In this document: positions 8,060 through 16,371 of the stretch, in pieces
Numbering within the stretch: position 1 is the stretch's first letter
How the letters are laid out: each line of letters begins with the position of its first letter
Origin: an uncultured Porphyromonadaceae bacterium
Lineage (GTDB): Bacteria > Bacteroidota > Bacteroidia > Bacteroidales > Muribaculaceae
Assembly: GCA_947073495.1 (NCBI GenBank)
Contig: CAMTMX010000021.1
Span: forward strand, 1-40,490
Length of the DNA: 40,490 bases
Direction: 5' to 3'
The notes under the pieces: generated by a model
The model's input: the letters and a program-made list of their open reading frames with translations, nothing else
Told to the model about the DNA's origin: nothing
The model's database searches: none
Position numbers and translations under genes: made by a program

Positions 8060-10243
8060 TTATTCCAGGATGCCGGATGATGCACCGGATGATTTGAAGA
8101 GTTCATTGTTGCGGTCGGTTTTTTTGCCGTATGAGAAGGTGTAAGTCGCCGACAGCTGGATTGTGGCATGCGATGCCGTGGAATAGTCTGTAGACCGGTA
8201 TCCATATATGTCGGTGTTCAGCTCCGATACGGAATTTTCCCAATTCCAGCGTACGAAGTTGCGCAGGGTTAGCAGAAGGTTCCAGCCTGCGTTTGCCCAT
8301 CCTACTGAAAGATAATATGAATCCTTGTTGCGGATCCATACTCCGCTTACGGTTCCGGTGAAAGAAGGGTCGAGCCCTCGTTTTCCGTTTGCGTAAACCG
8401 CTCCGAATGTGAATTTTCCGGCATAGAAAAATGCTCTTCCCCAGATGTATGGCGAAAGTCGGGAATAATTGAACGGTCTGCCGTTGTCTGTATGGTTTAG
8501 TGTGAAGTTTCCTGTGATATGCAATTTGCGGTCAAATAGCCTGACTGTTCCTCTGACTCCAAGAGTCGATGTGGTCAGATGTCCGGCGGGCTGGAGAATT
8601 GTTCTTAAGACACCGTCGTGGTAAGGCTCATAATTGTAAGCGGTCCTGTTTGAATTAAGGCATGTATTTGCGAATGAAGAGAGACTGAACATATTTGACG
8701 GGATCCACGTATAATTCAGTCCTAAATCATAGGTGCGTGAGGAAGAGAGGAGGGGGTTGCCGGTGATCCAGACGAAAGGGGAGGTCTGCAAGACGTTGTT
8801 GCTCCTGCTGTTTGATGAAGGGGCCCAGGCGGTGTGATGGAAGGTGAATGAAGCGGAATGTTTCTGCGACGGGGAATATTGCAGGAAAAAGTCGGCGTAT
8901 GGAAAGCTTGACGTGTTCCTGATTCCGTTGAGCCATGTGGTGGAAACCACCCATCCGGCTCCGGCGGAGCCGTAGAAATGCCCTTTTTGAAGTGTGTATG
9001 ACACTCCTCCTTTAAAATGGCTGAGCGATGATCTGTCGGATGCGGTGCAGCTTCCGGAATATGACGTATTGTTGTGTTCGTAATACCCGCTGCCATAGAT
9101 ATTAAGAGAGCCTTTGCCTCCAAAAGAATGTGAGTATGTCAGCCAGGCACCTCCTGAGTTGGTTTTGTCGGAGGCTCCGTTCAAGATATCCGCCACTCCG
9201 CTCTCATTGTAAGAGGAGTGGCTCCGGGTGCGCGAGTGCTCGTATTGCAGTTCGATATTAAGTATATCGTTTGTTGAAAGTGTGAACGAATAAATTCCAT
9301 TATATCTGAAAAAGAAAGAGCGTTTTGTCGATTTGGAGAAATATTCGGAAGGAAGGAAATCTTTTCCTTCATACTGGGTGGCTCCGTGGAAGAAATTATC
9401 AGGAGTCCTGTCCCATCCGGATGTTGCCATGTTGTTTGCAGTGAAGGTGGGTGTCTCATATAATGCTCTGAAAGATGCCTGATAGTCTTGGCTCCGGAGG
9501 CGCGATCCGAGATTGTCTGAATACCGTCTGAAGGATTGTCCGTCTGTATCTGTCTGTGGAAGATTGAAATATTGTGACAATGCCGATCCTGTATGGTTCG
9601 GTGCCTGGTATGAGCCGTAAGCCATCAGGTCGTAAGTCATTCTTTTATGGTTGAGTCTGGAATTGGCTTGAAGTGATCCGTTGTCTGCGATAAAGTTTTC
9701 CACTCCATATAATTTGGTATATCCTCCGTATTCCTGTCGTGGGATTACAAAATTGACCACATGTTGATTCCCCAAATAGCGGGGATCGGAAGGGAAGTCG
9801 ATATATTCCACTTTTGAGACTCTTCCCACTTCAATCATTTTGATCTCGTCGGGTGTGGCTTTGATCTTGTTGATAAACACTGTGACAGGCTGATCGGATG
9901 ATGTGGATATTTTCCCTTGTTCCGGAATCACGGTAAGCATTGGAATTCCGAGATGCACGAGCAAGTCAAAGCCTGTCTGCGAGGCATTCTTTTGCCGGGC
10001 ATCAGGACGGAACACTGTCATGTTCCCTATTTTAGATTGCATGTCTGCTTCTACGACAATTTCTTTCAACTTATTGACTTTTATAGTGTCTTGTGAGATG
10101 TCGCCAATCGATCTGATGTCGGAAGAAGCATAGGTGATGATAGGGAATAAATTTAGAATAATCCAAAACTTAAGAAATATAAAACGTTTCAGAGCATTGA
10201 TAGGTGTGTTACCCCCCCCCCTCAACAAGGAGAAGCTCATCAT
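8060..10243 (-). CDS. Outer-membrane beta-barrel protein with a ten-G tract at its 5' end
   Basis: A TonB-receptor-like outer-membrane protein. After a hydrophobic export signal (FIFLKFWIILNLFPIITYASS) comes a short plug-like segment (LKEIVVEADM, then SKVEYIDFPSDPRYLG), then a long run of amphipathic aromatic-rich strands up to the C-terminus. It lacks the N-terminal carboxypeptidase-regulatory domain usual for this family. I used the ATG at 10243 (727 aa); a GTG at 10270 is in the same frame (736 aa). Both starts precede a run of ten G at 10212-10221, so translation must cross the tract before the export signal. If the tract had nine G, the frame would instead join the ATG at 10295, which has a more normal leader. 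The ligand is unknown and no lipoprotein partner is adjacent. Confidence 0.75.
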   Translation of the reverse strand: MMSFSLLRGGGNTPINALKRFIFLKFWIILNLFPIITYASSDIRSIGDISQDTIKVNKLKEIVVEADMQSKIGNMTVFRPDARQKNASQTGFDLLVHLGIPMLTVIPEQGKISTSSDQPVTVFINKIKATPDEIKMIEVGRVSKVEYIDFPSDPRYLGNQHVVNFVIPRQEYGGYTKLYGVENFIADNGSLQANSRLNHKRMTYDLMAYGSYQAPNHTGSALSQYFNLPQTDTDGQSFRRYSDNLGSRLRSQDYQASFRALYETPTFTANNMATSGWDRTPDNFFHGATQYEGKDFLPSEYFSKSTKRSFFFRYNGIYSFTLSTNDILNIELQYEHSRTRSHSSYNESGVADILNGASDKTNSGGAWLTYSHSFGGKGSLNIYGSGYYEHNNTSYSGSCTASDRSSLSHFKGGVSYTLQKGHFYGSAGAGWVVSTTWLNGIRNTSSFPYADFFLQYSPSQKHSASFTFHHTAWAPSSNSRSNNVLQTSPFVWITGNPLLSSSRTYDLGLNYTWIPSNMFSLSSFANTCLNSNRTAYNYEPYHDGVLRTILQPAGHLTTSTLGVRGTVRLFDRKLHITGNFTLNHTDNGRPFNYSRLSPYIWGRAFFYAGKFTFGAVYANGKRGLDPSFTGTVSGVWIRNKDSYYLSVGWANAGWNLLLTLRNFVRWNWENSVSELNTDIYGYRSTDYSTASHATIQLSATYTFSYGKKTDRNNELFKSSGASSGILE

Positions 10244-10295
10244 CGGAAAGTGAAATAGACTTGAAATCACTAATTGTTTTCGCTTTCGTTTCCAT
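10209..10295 (-). CDS. Short leader-like peptide ending in Gly-Gly-Gly, out of frame with the barrel gene
   Basis: From the ATG at 10295 a 28-codon frame begins METKAKTISDFK and ends LSDDELLLVEGGG, stopping at TAA directly after the ten-G tract. The start has an AT-rich upstream context like other genes here. The end resembles double-glycine leader peptides of Bacteroidales natural-product precursors (an LS-acidic-E-L-hydrophobic pattern before GG), but no core peptide follows. It may instead be the true 5' end of the barrel gene in its out-of-frame state: removing one G (or two more, in steps of three) joins the two frames. Both readings are inference; the frame arithmetic is seen directly. 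Confidence 0.45.
   Translation of the reverse strand: METKAKTISDFKSISLSDDELLLVEGGG
10212..10221 (-). repeat. Homopolymer tract (G10 on the coding strand)
   Basis: Ten consecutive C on the plus strand, ten G on the coding strand, within the 5' end of the beta-barrel gene. Tracts of this length are prone to slipped-strand mispairing. The frame upstream (ATG 10295) and the barrel frame are joined only when the tract length is a multiple of three. Confidence 0.85.
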
Positions 10296-10798
10296 TGTTT
10301 TAAAAGTTAAAATTTATATTTATTTCACTCAATCCGGTTTCACCGGATATTTTTATTTTAAATATCATCTAAATTGTTAATGGTCCAAAAATATTCTTTT
10401 TCAATAGTTCCTGTTAAATATATTTGACTGATACTAACGATAAAAAGCTTTCTGTAAACTATTTTCTGCCTATGTAAATCTTCTGTTGTAAATTTAGCTT
10501 ACTTATTGTAAGTAAAAGAAAATTTAATATTAAAATATGTTAAAACAGGGTATTTTTTTTACTTATAAGCTATTTGAATCTATATTTTGTAAAGTGCTAT
10601 GAAAAATATACGAACAAATGTCAGCCATATATCGTGACAATCAATAAAGACCTTCATCAATTGTTATGTAGCCCTGTGATTTTCATAATAGTTCACATTA
10701 TAGTCCAATTGCATCCACTTTATTTTCGTAGACATAAAAAATAAATGAATATATGGATGTCATATATTCATTTATTTTTTTTAGCACTTTGTGAATAA
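10296..10798. other. Intergenic region between the barrel gene and nrdG
   Basis: AT-rich. It contains a perfect 7-bp hairpin with a 3-nt loop at 10332-10348 (ATCCGGT, TTC, ACCGGAT) in the presumed leader of the barrel gene, a possible minus-strand -7 element (TATTTTTG, minus strand of 10386-10393) without a clear -33 partner, a small CTTAC/GTAAG hairpin at 10498-10512 and the strong terminator at 10736-10780. I see no further gene. Confidence 0.6.
10736..10780 (-). terminator. Terminator of nrdD-nrdG
   Basis: A perfect 20-bp stem: 10736-10755 pairs with 10761-10780 around the loop GATGT. A-rich and T-rich ends give a T tract in both directions. It lies just past the nrdG stop at 10799 and so ends that transcript. 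Confidence 0.85.
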
Positions 10799-11302
10799 TT
10801 AGAGGGTGCTGGGTTTTCCGGAGGAAAACGAGAGTGCCACATCGATAAGACGTTGGTTGGAAGAACCCCTGAAGAGAAGGTCGGGGTCTTTTAGCCTTTC
10901 GATAAAAGGGCCGTCAACAACAACCGCTGCATTTTTAACAGCATTCCTGAGCCTGGGGTCAGCAATGATCTCCTCCCAAGTGAAGCCTGTGTATACCCAT
11001 ACTTTCCTTCCTTTTTCTGCCAATGCGTCTATCAGAATTTTTGTGGATTCAGGATGAAACAGGGGGTCTCCTCCCGATAGGGTGACATTGAAATTCTCTT
11101 CCTCGACTATCTCAAGAATCTCTCTCAATTTCATTGTTTCTCCCGACCGGGGATTCCAGGATTGAGGATTATGGCATCCAGGGCAGGCATGATGGCAACC
11201 CGCGAGATATATGGAAGTACGGAACCCCGGTCCGTCGACCGTGGTTCCGCGCATTATTGCAAGTATATTATAGGTTGTCTCTAAAACGTTGGTTTCAAGC
11301 AT
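10799..11302 (-). CDS. nrdG: Anaerobic ribonucleoside-triphosphate reductase activating protein
   Basis: A radical-SAM enzyme that generates the glycyl radical on NrdD, enabling deoxynucleotide synthesis without oxygen. The cluster-binding motif is Cys36-x3-Cys40-x2-Cys43 (GCHHACPGCHN). It is followed by the SAM-binding block TLSGGDPLFH and the segment VWVYTGFTWEE. 167 aa is normal. It begins 6 bp after the nrdD stop, so the two are translated from one transcript and controlled by the nrdD promoter. Confidence 0.95.
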   Translation of the reverse strand: MLETNVLETTYNILAIMRGTTVDGPGFRTSIYLAGCHHACPGCHNPQSWNPRSGETMKLREILEIVEEENFNVTLSGGDPLFHPESTKILIDALAEKGRKVWVYTGFTWEEIIADPRLRNAVKNAAVVVDGPFIERLKDPDLLFRGSSNQRLIDVALSFSSGKPSTL

Positions 11303-11308
11303 AATTTT

Positions 11309-13513
11309 TTATTCGTGAACTATACGGTCGTGAAGTTCGGCGAGTTTGCCGGAGTTCCAACGGTCGGTTGTGCCTACGAGATATCCGGTGATTCGCTGGA
11401 TTGTCTCGAATTTTACTCCACATTTCGGACATACAGTCTGGTTCTTGTCTGCATTCTCGTAGCCGCATTTCGGACAATGATTGCGGTTATGGTTCACAGA
11501 TCCATAGCCGATGTTATATTCATCCATCATGTCTACTATCTGCATTATCGCTTCCTCATTGTGGGTAGCATCCCCGTCTATTTCCACATAGAAGATGTGC
11601 CCTCCCCGGGTCAGGTCATGATATGGAGCCTCAATCTTTGCCTTATGACGGGGTGAGCAGTGATAATATACAGGCACATGATTGGAGTTGGTGTAATAAT
11701 CCTTATCGGTGACACCGGGAATCACACCAAATACTTTACGGTCCACTTTGGTGAACTTCCCGGAAAGACCTTCCGCCGGAGTAGCGAGAACAGAATAGTT
11801 GTGTTTGTATTTATCGCAATATTCATTGACACGGTCTCTAAAATGTGTGATGATCTTTAGACCGAGTTCCTGTGCGTCCGCAGATTCACCATGATGCTTC
11901 CCGACAAGGGCTATAAGACATTCCGCGAGACCGATAAAACCTATTCCGAGCGTGCCTTGATTGATAACGCTTTCAATTGTGTCGTTTGGATCAAGATTGT
12001 GTGAATGATTCCAGAGCACGCTCATGACAAGCGGGAATTGCTTTGCAAGGGCTGTCTTTTGGAATTGGAAGCGTTCGTCGAGCTGAAGTGCAGTTATATC
12101 AAGTACCTTGTCAAGTTTTTCAAAGAACTTCGCAATCCTTTCCTCTTGTTTCTCGATATTCATCACCTCGATGGCAAGGCGGACGATATTGATAGTGGTG
12201 AAAGAGAGGTTTCCTCTTCCAACAGAAGTTTTCTCTCCATAACGGTTTTCAAACACTCGGGTGCGGCATCCCATGGTTGCCACCTCATATTTGTATCGTT
12301 TGGGATCGTCTTCTCTCCAATCTTCATGATGGTTGTAAGAAGCATCCAGATTAAGGAAGTTAGGGAAAAACCTGCGTGCCGTGACTTTACATGCGAGTTT
12401 ATATAGATCGTAGTTGGGGTCTTCCGGAAGATAACTTACTCCTCGCTTCTTTTTCCATATCTGTATCGGGAATATAGCGGTGGCGCCATTGCCCACTCCC
12501 TCATAAGTGGAGTTGAGCATCTCGCGGATAACGCAACGCCCCTCGGCAGAGGTGTCGGTGCCATAATTCACTGACGAGAATACCACCTGGTTGCCGCCAC
12601 GGGAATGAATGGTGTTCATATTATGGATAAACGCTTCCATTGATTGATGCACCCTTCCCACTGTCTTGTTGATGGCATGTTGGATATATCTCTCGTCTCC
12701 CTGGAGCCCGTCGAGCGGTTTTTTGAGATAATCTTTAAATGTTGCCTCTTTAAGATGCGAGAGGTCTTGCCCCGTAAGTTGTTCAAGGTTTGAGATCTCT
12801 TCTTTAAAACTTGCGCGCACGTATGGTGCAAGATAGAAATCGAGTGCGGGAATTGCCTGACCTCCGTGCATTTCATTCTGTGCTGTTTCCAGGGAGATGC
12901 AGGCGATCACACTTGCAGTCTCGATCCTTTTTGCAGGACGTGACTCCCCGTGTCCGGCTACAAATCCATGTTCAAGGATACGGTTCAGGGGGTGTTGAAC
13001 GCATGTCAGACTCTTGGTGGGGTAGTAGTCCTTGTCGTGGATGTGGATATAGTTGTTTTTAACAGCATTCTTTACGGAAGCTGAAAGAAGATAGTCGTCA
13101 ACAAAAGGTTTGGTGGTTTCTGAAGCAAACTTCATCATCATTCCGGCAGGAGAATCTGTGTTCATGTTGGCGTTCTCACGTGTGATGTCGTTGCTTTTCG
13201 CTTCGATTATTTCAAGAAACATGTCGCGGGTTTTTGCCTGCCGGGCGATGGACCTTTGGTCGCGATAGGCGATATATCGCTTTGCGACATCTTTGCGAGC
13301 TGATTTCATAAGCTCAAACTCCACGCAGTCCTGAATCTGTTCCACAGTCATTCGCTCAGCACCGGTCATTCCGATTCTGTCAGTGATTTTTTGAATCAGT
13401 GATTCATCTTCTCCGGTTTCAGTGGCAAGCATAGCTTTTCTGATTGCCGCCTTTATTTTTTCTTCATTATACCCCACGACCCTACCGTCGCGTTTTTCGA
13501 CTATCTGTATCAT
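11309..13513 (-). CDS. nrdD: Anaerobic (class III) ribonucleoside-triphosphate reductase
   Basis: Reduces ribonucleoside triphosphates to deoxy forms using a glycyl radical. An N-terminal ATP-cone (about residues 1-95, VEKRDGRVVGYNEEKIKAAI) provides allosteric control. The catalytic barrel includes SRGGNQVVFSSVNYGTD. The C-terminus has four zinc-binding cysteines (HCPKCG and VCPKCG, Cys680, 683, 695 and 698) and the radical loop RITGYLVG with the candidate radical glycine Gly710. Length 734 aa is typical. A consensus promoter lies upstream. No aerobic reductase gene is in the window, so nothing can be said about oxygen tolerance. Confidence 0.96.
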   Translation of the reverse strand: MIQIVEKRDGRVVGYNEEKIKAAIRKAMLATETGEDESLIQKITDRIGMTGAERMTVEQIQDCVEFELMKSARKDVAKRYIAYRDQRSIARQAKTRDMFLEIIEAKSNDITRENANMNTDSPAGMMMKFASETTKPFVDDYLLSASVKNAVKNNYIHIHDKDYYPTKSLTCVQHPLNRILEHGFVAGHGESRPAKRIETASVIACISLETAQNEMHGGQAIPALDFYLAPYVRASFKEEISNLEQLTGQDLSHLKEATFKDYLKKPLDGLQGDERYIQHAINKTVGRVHQSMEAFIHNMNTIHSRGGNQVVFSSVNYGTDTSAEGRCVIREMLNSTYEGVGNGATAIFPIQIWKKKRGVSYLPEDPNYDLYKLACKVTARRFFPNFLNLDASYNHHEDWREDDPKRYKYEVATMGCRTRVFENRYGEKTSVGRGNLSFTTINIVRLAIEVMNIEKQEERIAKFFEKLDKVLDITALQLDERFQFQKTALAKQFPLVMSVLWNHSHNLDPNDTIESVINQGTLGIGFIGLAECLIALVGKHHGESADAQELGLKIITHFRDRVNEYCDKYKHNYSVLATPAEGLSGKFTKVDRKVFGVIPGVTDKDYYTNSNHVPVYYHCSPRHKAKIEAPYHDLTRGGHIFYVEIDGDATHNEEAIMQIVDMMDEYNIGYGSVNHNRNHCPKCGYENADKNQTVCPKCGVKFETIQRITGYLVGTTDRWNSGKLAELHDRIVHE

Positions 13514-13946
13514 GTTAATCTGACAATTTGTTTCTGGAATAATTTAGATGCCGACCTCATATTTTTAAGGTCGGTGCAAAGGTATCCTAAAAATATTTCA
13601 TCTGCAAATTATAATGGCTAAATTTTGATATGGATTTTTATTTTGGAAAACTTTTTATTTATGTGTAAATTTTAAAAGATTGATAATTATGCAAATAAAA
13701 ATAATTTTGGAAAACTTTATGAAATGTCAAAATAATTTATATTGTAATTTTTTGTCATTGCTGATTCCCTTCTTGACTCAGTCGCTAAAGATTTTTTTAA
13801 ATTTGTAAGTAATTTTTCTGTTTTATTGCGTTTATGATATAGATAGCAAGAATATTATTGAAAAATGTAAGCGACTGATGTGTTTTAATTGAAGTCTACA
13901 GGTAAAAAACACTTTCATCAGTTACTTTTTAACATTGAAGTCAATC
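13514..13946. other. Divergent intergenic region nrdD/maeB
   Basis: AT-rich, with long runs of A and T. It holds the nrdD promoter near its left end. I see no convincing promoter for the malic enzyme gene, no hairpin of note and no small gene. Confidence 0.6.
13577..13608 (-). promoter_or_regulatory. Promoter of nrdD-nrdG
   Basis: On the minus strand, TTTG (13608-13605), a 20-nt spacer, then TACCTTTG (13584-13577), an exact Bacteroidetes consensus, about 65 bp upstream of the nrdD start codon. Confidence 0.8.
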
Positions 13947-16220
13947 ATGTCAAAAGTCACTAAACAAATGGCGCTCGACTATCATGAGGAGGGCAAGCCA
14001 GGAAAAATTGAAATCGTTCCGACGAAACCGTATGCGTCTCAGCAAGATCTGGCATTGGCATATTCCCCGGGAGTGGCATATCCATGTCTTGAGATAGAAA
14101 AAGATCCGGAAGACGCCTATCGCTACACAAACCGTGGCAATCTTGTCGGAGTTATCAGCAACGGTACGGCTGTATTGGGGCTTGGAGATATCGGGGCGCT
14201 TGCAGGTAAACCTGTGATGGAGGGAAAGGCTCTTCTTTTCAAAATTTTCGCAGGCCTTGATGCTTTCGACATCGAGATTAACGAGAAGGATCCGGACAAG
14301 ATTATCGAGATTGTCAAGGCCATTTCCCCCACATTTGGAGGTATTAACCTTGAAGATATCAAGGCTCCCGAGTGTTTTAAAATAGAGACCCGTCTTAAGG
14401 AGGAGTGTGACATACCGGTTATGCACGATGATCAGCATGGCACAGCTATCATCTCAGGAGCGGGCCTTCTCAATGCTTTGCAGATCCAAGGTAAGAAGAT
14501 AGGGGATATCCGGCTTGTAGTAAATGGTGCGGGAGCCGCCGCCATAAGTTGCACCCGCCTTTATGTCGCACTCGGTGTTAATCCGAAAAATGTGGTTATG
14601 TGCGACTCTAAAGGTGTGATCCGGGCTGACCGTGAAGGCTTAAATTCTCAGAAAAAAGAATTTGCGACAGAAAGGGATCTTCACACTCTTGAAGAGGCAA
14701 TGACTGATGCGGATGTATTCCTCGGTCTCAGCGTGGCTGATGTGGTCACTCCAGAGATGGTTAAATCCATGGCTCCAAAACCGATAGTGTTTGCACTCGC
14801 CAATCCAAATCCGGAAATTGCATACGACCTTGCCATCGAGACACGTCCGGATATAATAGTGGCAACCGGCAGAAGCGACTATCCCAACCAGATAAATAAT
14901 GTCATCGGATTCCCATATATATTCCGTGGAGCTCTTGATTGTGGCGCAACCGGAATCAATGAGGCAATGAAGATTGCTGCCGTCCATGCCATCGCGGATC
15001 TTGCCAAAGATCCTGTCCCTTCTGTCGTGGATGAGGCTTATGGAATGAATAATATAAAATTCGGTAGGGAATACATTCTCCCCAAGGCATTGGATCCTCG
15101 TCTGCTTCTTTGTGTAGCCCCCGCTGTTGCCAAGGCGGCTGCGCAATCAGGCATAGCACGTCGTCCGATTCCGGATTGGAATGCTTATCAGACTAAGCTC
15201 AGAAATCTTATGGGGGATGATGGCAAGATGATGCGTCACATCGCCGACCTTGCGAAACAGACGCCAAAGAGAGTGGTCATTTGCGAAGGAAACATGGACA
15301 ATATGCTCCGTGCGGCAGTACGTTGTGCCCGTGAAGGAGTGTGCAATCCTGTTGTACTTGGAAATGAAGAGATGATTGAGAAAAGGGCGGCGCGTCTTGG
15401 TCTTTCTCTTGACAATATTGAAATTGTCAATCCCCGTCATGACCGTGAGGCTGAAACGCGTGAACGCTATGCAACTATCCTTGCGAATAAGAAAGCACGT
15501 GAAGGGTTTACATACGATTTCGCACTTGAGAAAATGTTCAACCGCACATATTTCGGTATGATGATGGTTGAGACGGGAGATGCAGATGCATGCCTTGTTT
15601 CCACGTATTCTGCCGGAGAGGCTACAGCAAGCAACGTTGTGTCCATAATAGGTTTGCAGGAAGGTTATAAACATTTCGCAACTATGCACATCTTGAACAC
15701 CCGTCGCGGCACATTCTTTATTGCCGACACGGCAGTGAATCCGGATGCTGACCGTTCCGCACTCGTCGACATTGCTCGCCTTGCCGATCATACCGTGCGT
15801 TTCTTTGCCCAGGAACCGGTGATGGCGATGCTTTCTTATAGCAATTTCGGTTCTTCTGAACATGAGGAGGCGACTATGGTGGCTGATGCTGTTAAAGAGT
15901 TGCATGAAAATTACCCTGACCTGATTGTCGACGGTGAGATGCAGGTGGAGTATGCTCTTGACGCAAAGTTGCGTGATGAGACGTTCCCGTTTAATACCAT
16001 CAAGGGTAAAAATGTCAACACTCTTATTTTCCCGAATCTGACTGCCGCTAACTGCACCGGCAAAATGCTCCTTTCCATGGGAATAGGAAGTATTATCGGC
16101 CCAATTCAGATGGGACTGAAGAAACCTGTCTATTTCACCAACAGCAACAGTTCGGAACAGGAAATTTACGATCTTGTGGCGATTGCAGCCCTTGATGCGA
16201 TTGCACTTGCAAAAAAATAA
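13947..16220 (+). CDS. maeB: NADP-type malic enzyme fused to a phosphotransacetylase-like domain (MaeB)
   Basis: Oxidative decarboxylation of malate to pyruvate, linking the C4 pathway to pyruvate and NADPH supply. The malic domain occupies about residues 1-430, with [46 protein letters not shown] and the nucleotide-binding [10 protein letters not shown]. The C-terminal 320 residues resemble phosphate acetyltransferase ([21 protein letters not shown]). In MaeB enzymes this part is regulatory and not catalytic. I chose the ATG at 13947 (757 aa); the upstream TTG at 13935 has a weaker claim. Length agrees with the family. A strong terminator follows. Confidence 0.93.
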   Translation: MSKVTKQMALDYHEEGKPGKIEIVPTKPYASQQDLALAYSPGVAYPCLEIEKDPEDAYRYTNRGNLVGVISNGTAVLGLGDIGALAGKPVMEGKALLFKIFAGLDAFDIEINEKDPDKIIEIVKAISPTFGGINLEDIKAPECFKIETRLKEECDIPVMHDDQHGTAIISGAGLLNALQIQGKKIGDIRLVVNGAGAAAISCTRLYVALGVNPKNVVMCDSKGVIRADREGLNSQKKEFATERDLHTLEEAMTDADVFLGLSVADVVTPEMVKSMAPKPIVFALANPNPEIAYDLAIETRPDIIVATGRSDYPNQINNVIGFPYIFRGALDCGATGINEAMKIAAVHAIADLAKDPVPSVVDEAYGMNNIKFGREYILPKALDPRLLLCVAPAVAKAAAQSGIARRPIPDWNAYQTKLRNLMGDDGKMMRHIADLAKQTPKRVVICEGNMDNMLRAAVRCAREGVCNPVVLGNEEMIEKRAARLGLSLDNIEIVNPRHDREAETRERYATILANKKAREGFTYDFALEKMFNRTYFGMMMVETGDADACLVSTYSAGEATASNVVSIIGLQEGYKHFATMHILNTRRGTFFIADTAVNPDADRSALVDIARLADHTVRFFAQEPVMAMLSYSNFGSSEHEEATMVADAVKELHENYPDLIVDGEMQVEYALDAKLRDETFPFNTIKGKNVNTLIFPNLTAANCTGKMLLSMGIGSIIGPIQMGLKKPVYFTNSNSSEQEIYDLVAIAALDAIALAKK

Positions 16221-16240
16221 TGTAATAAATTTCTGATTAT

Positions 16241-16270
16241 AAAGAGCGAAGTAAAAAACTTCGCTCTTTT
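16241..16270 (+). terminator. Terminator of maeB
   Basis: AAAGAGCGAAGT (16241-16252) pairs perfectly with ACTTCGCTCTTT (16258-16269) around five A, and is followed by T-rich sequence. A textbook intrinsic terminator. Confidence 0.9.
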
Positions 16271-16371
16271 ATTAATTTTTTTGGAAAAACGATAGGGGAT
16301 TTTTAGGATTTGACTGTCATATAAAGGAAAGGTGTCGAGAACGAAAAATTTTCGCATCCAAATCCTACATT

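Noticed and set aside
10736..10780. Terminal inverted repeat of an insertion sequence
   Set aside because: A single perfect hairpin with a 5-nt loop and T/A-rich ends just after nrdG is a terminator; no transposase or second copy is present.
15147..15905. Minus-strand frame opposite maeB
   Set aside because: Antisense shadow of the phosphotransacetylase-like domain.
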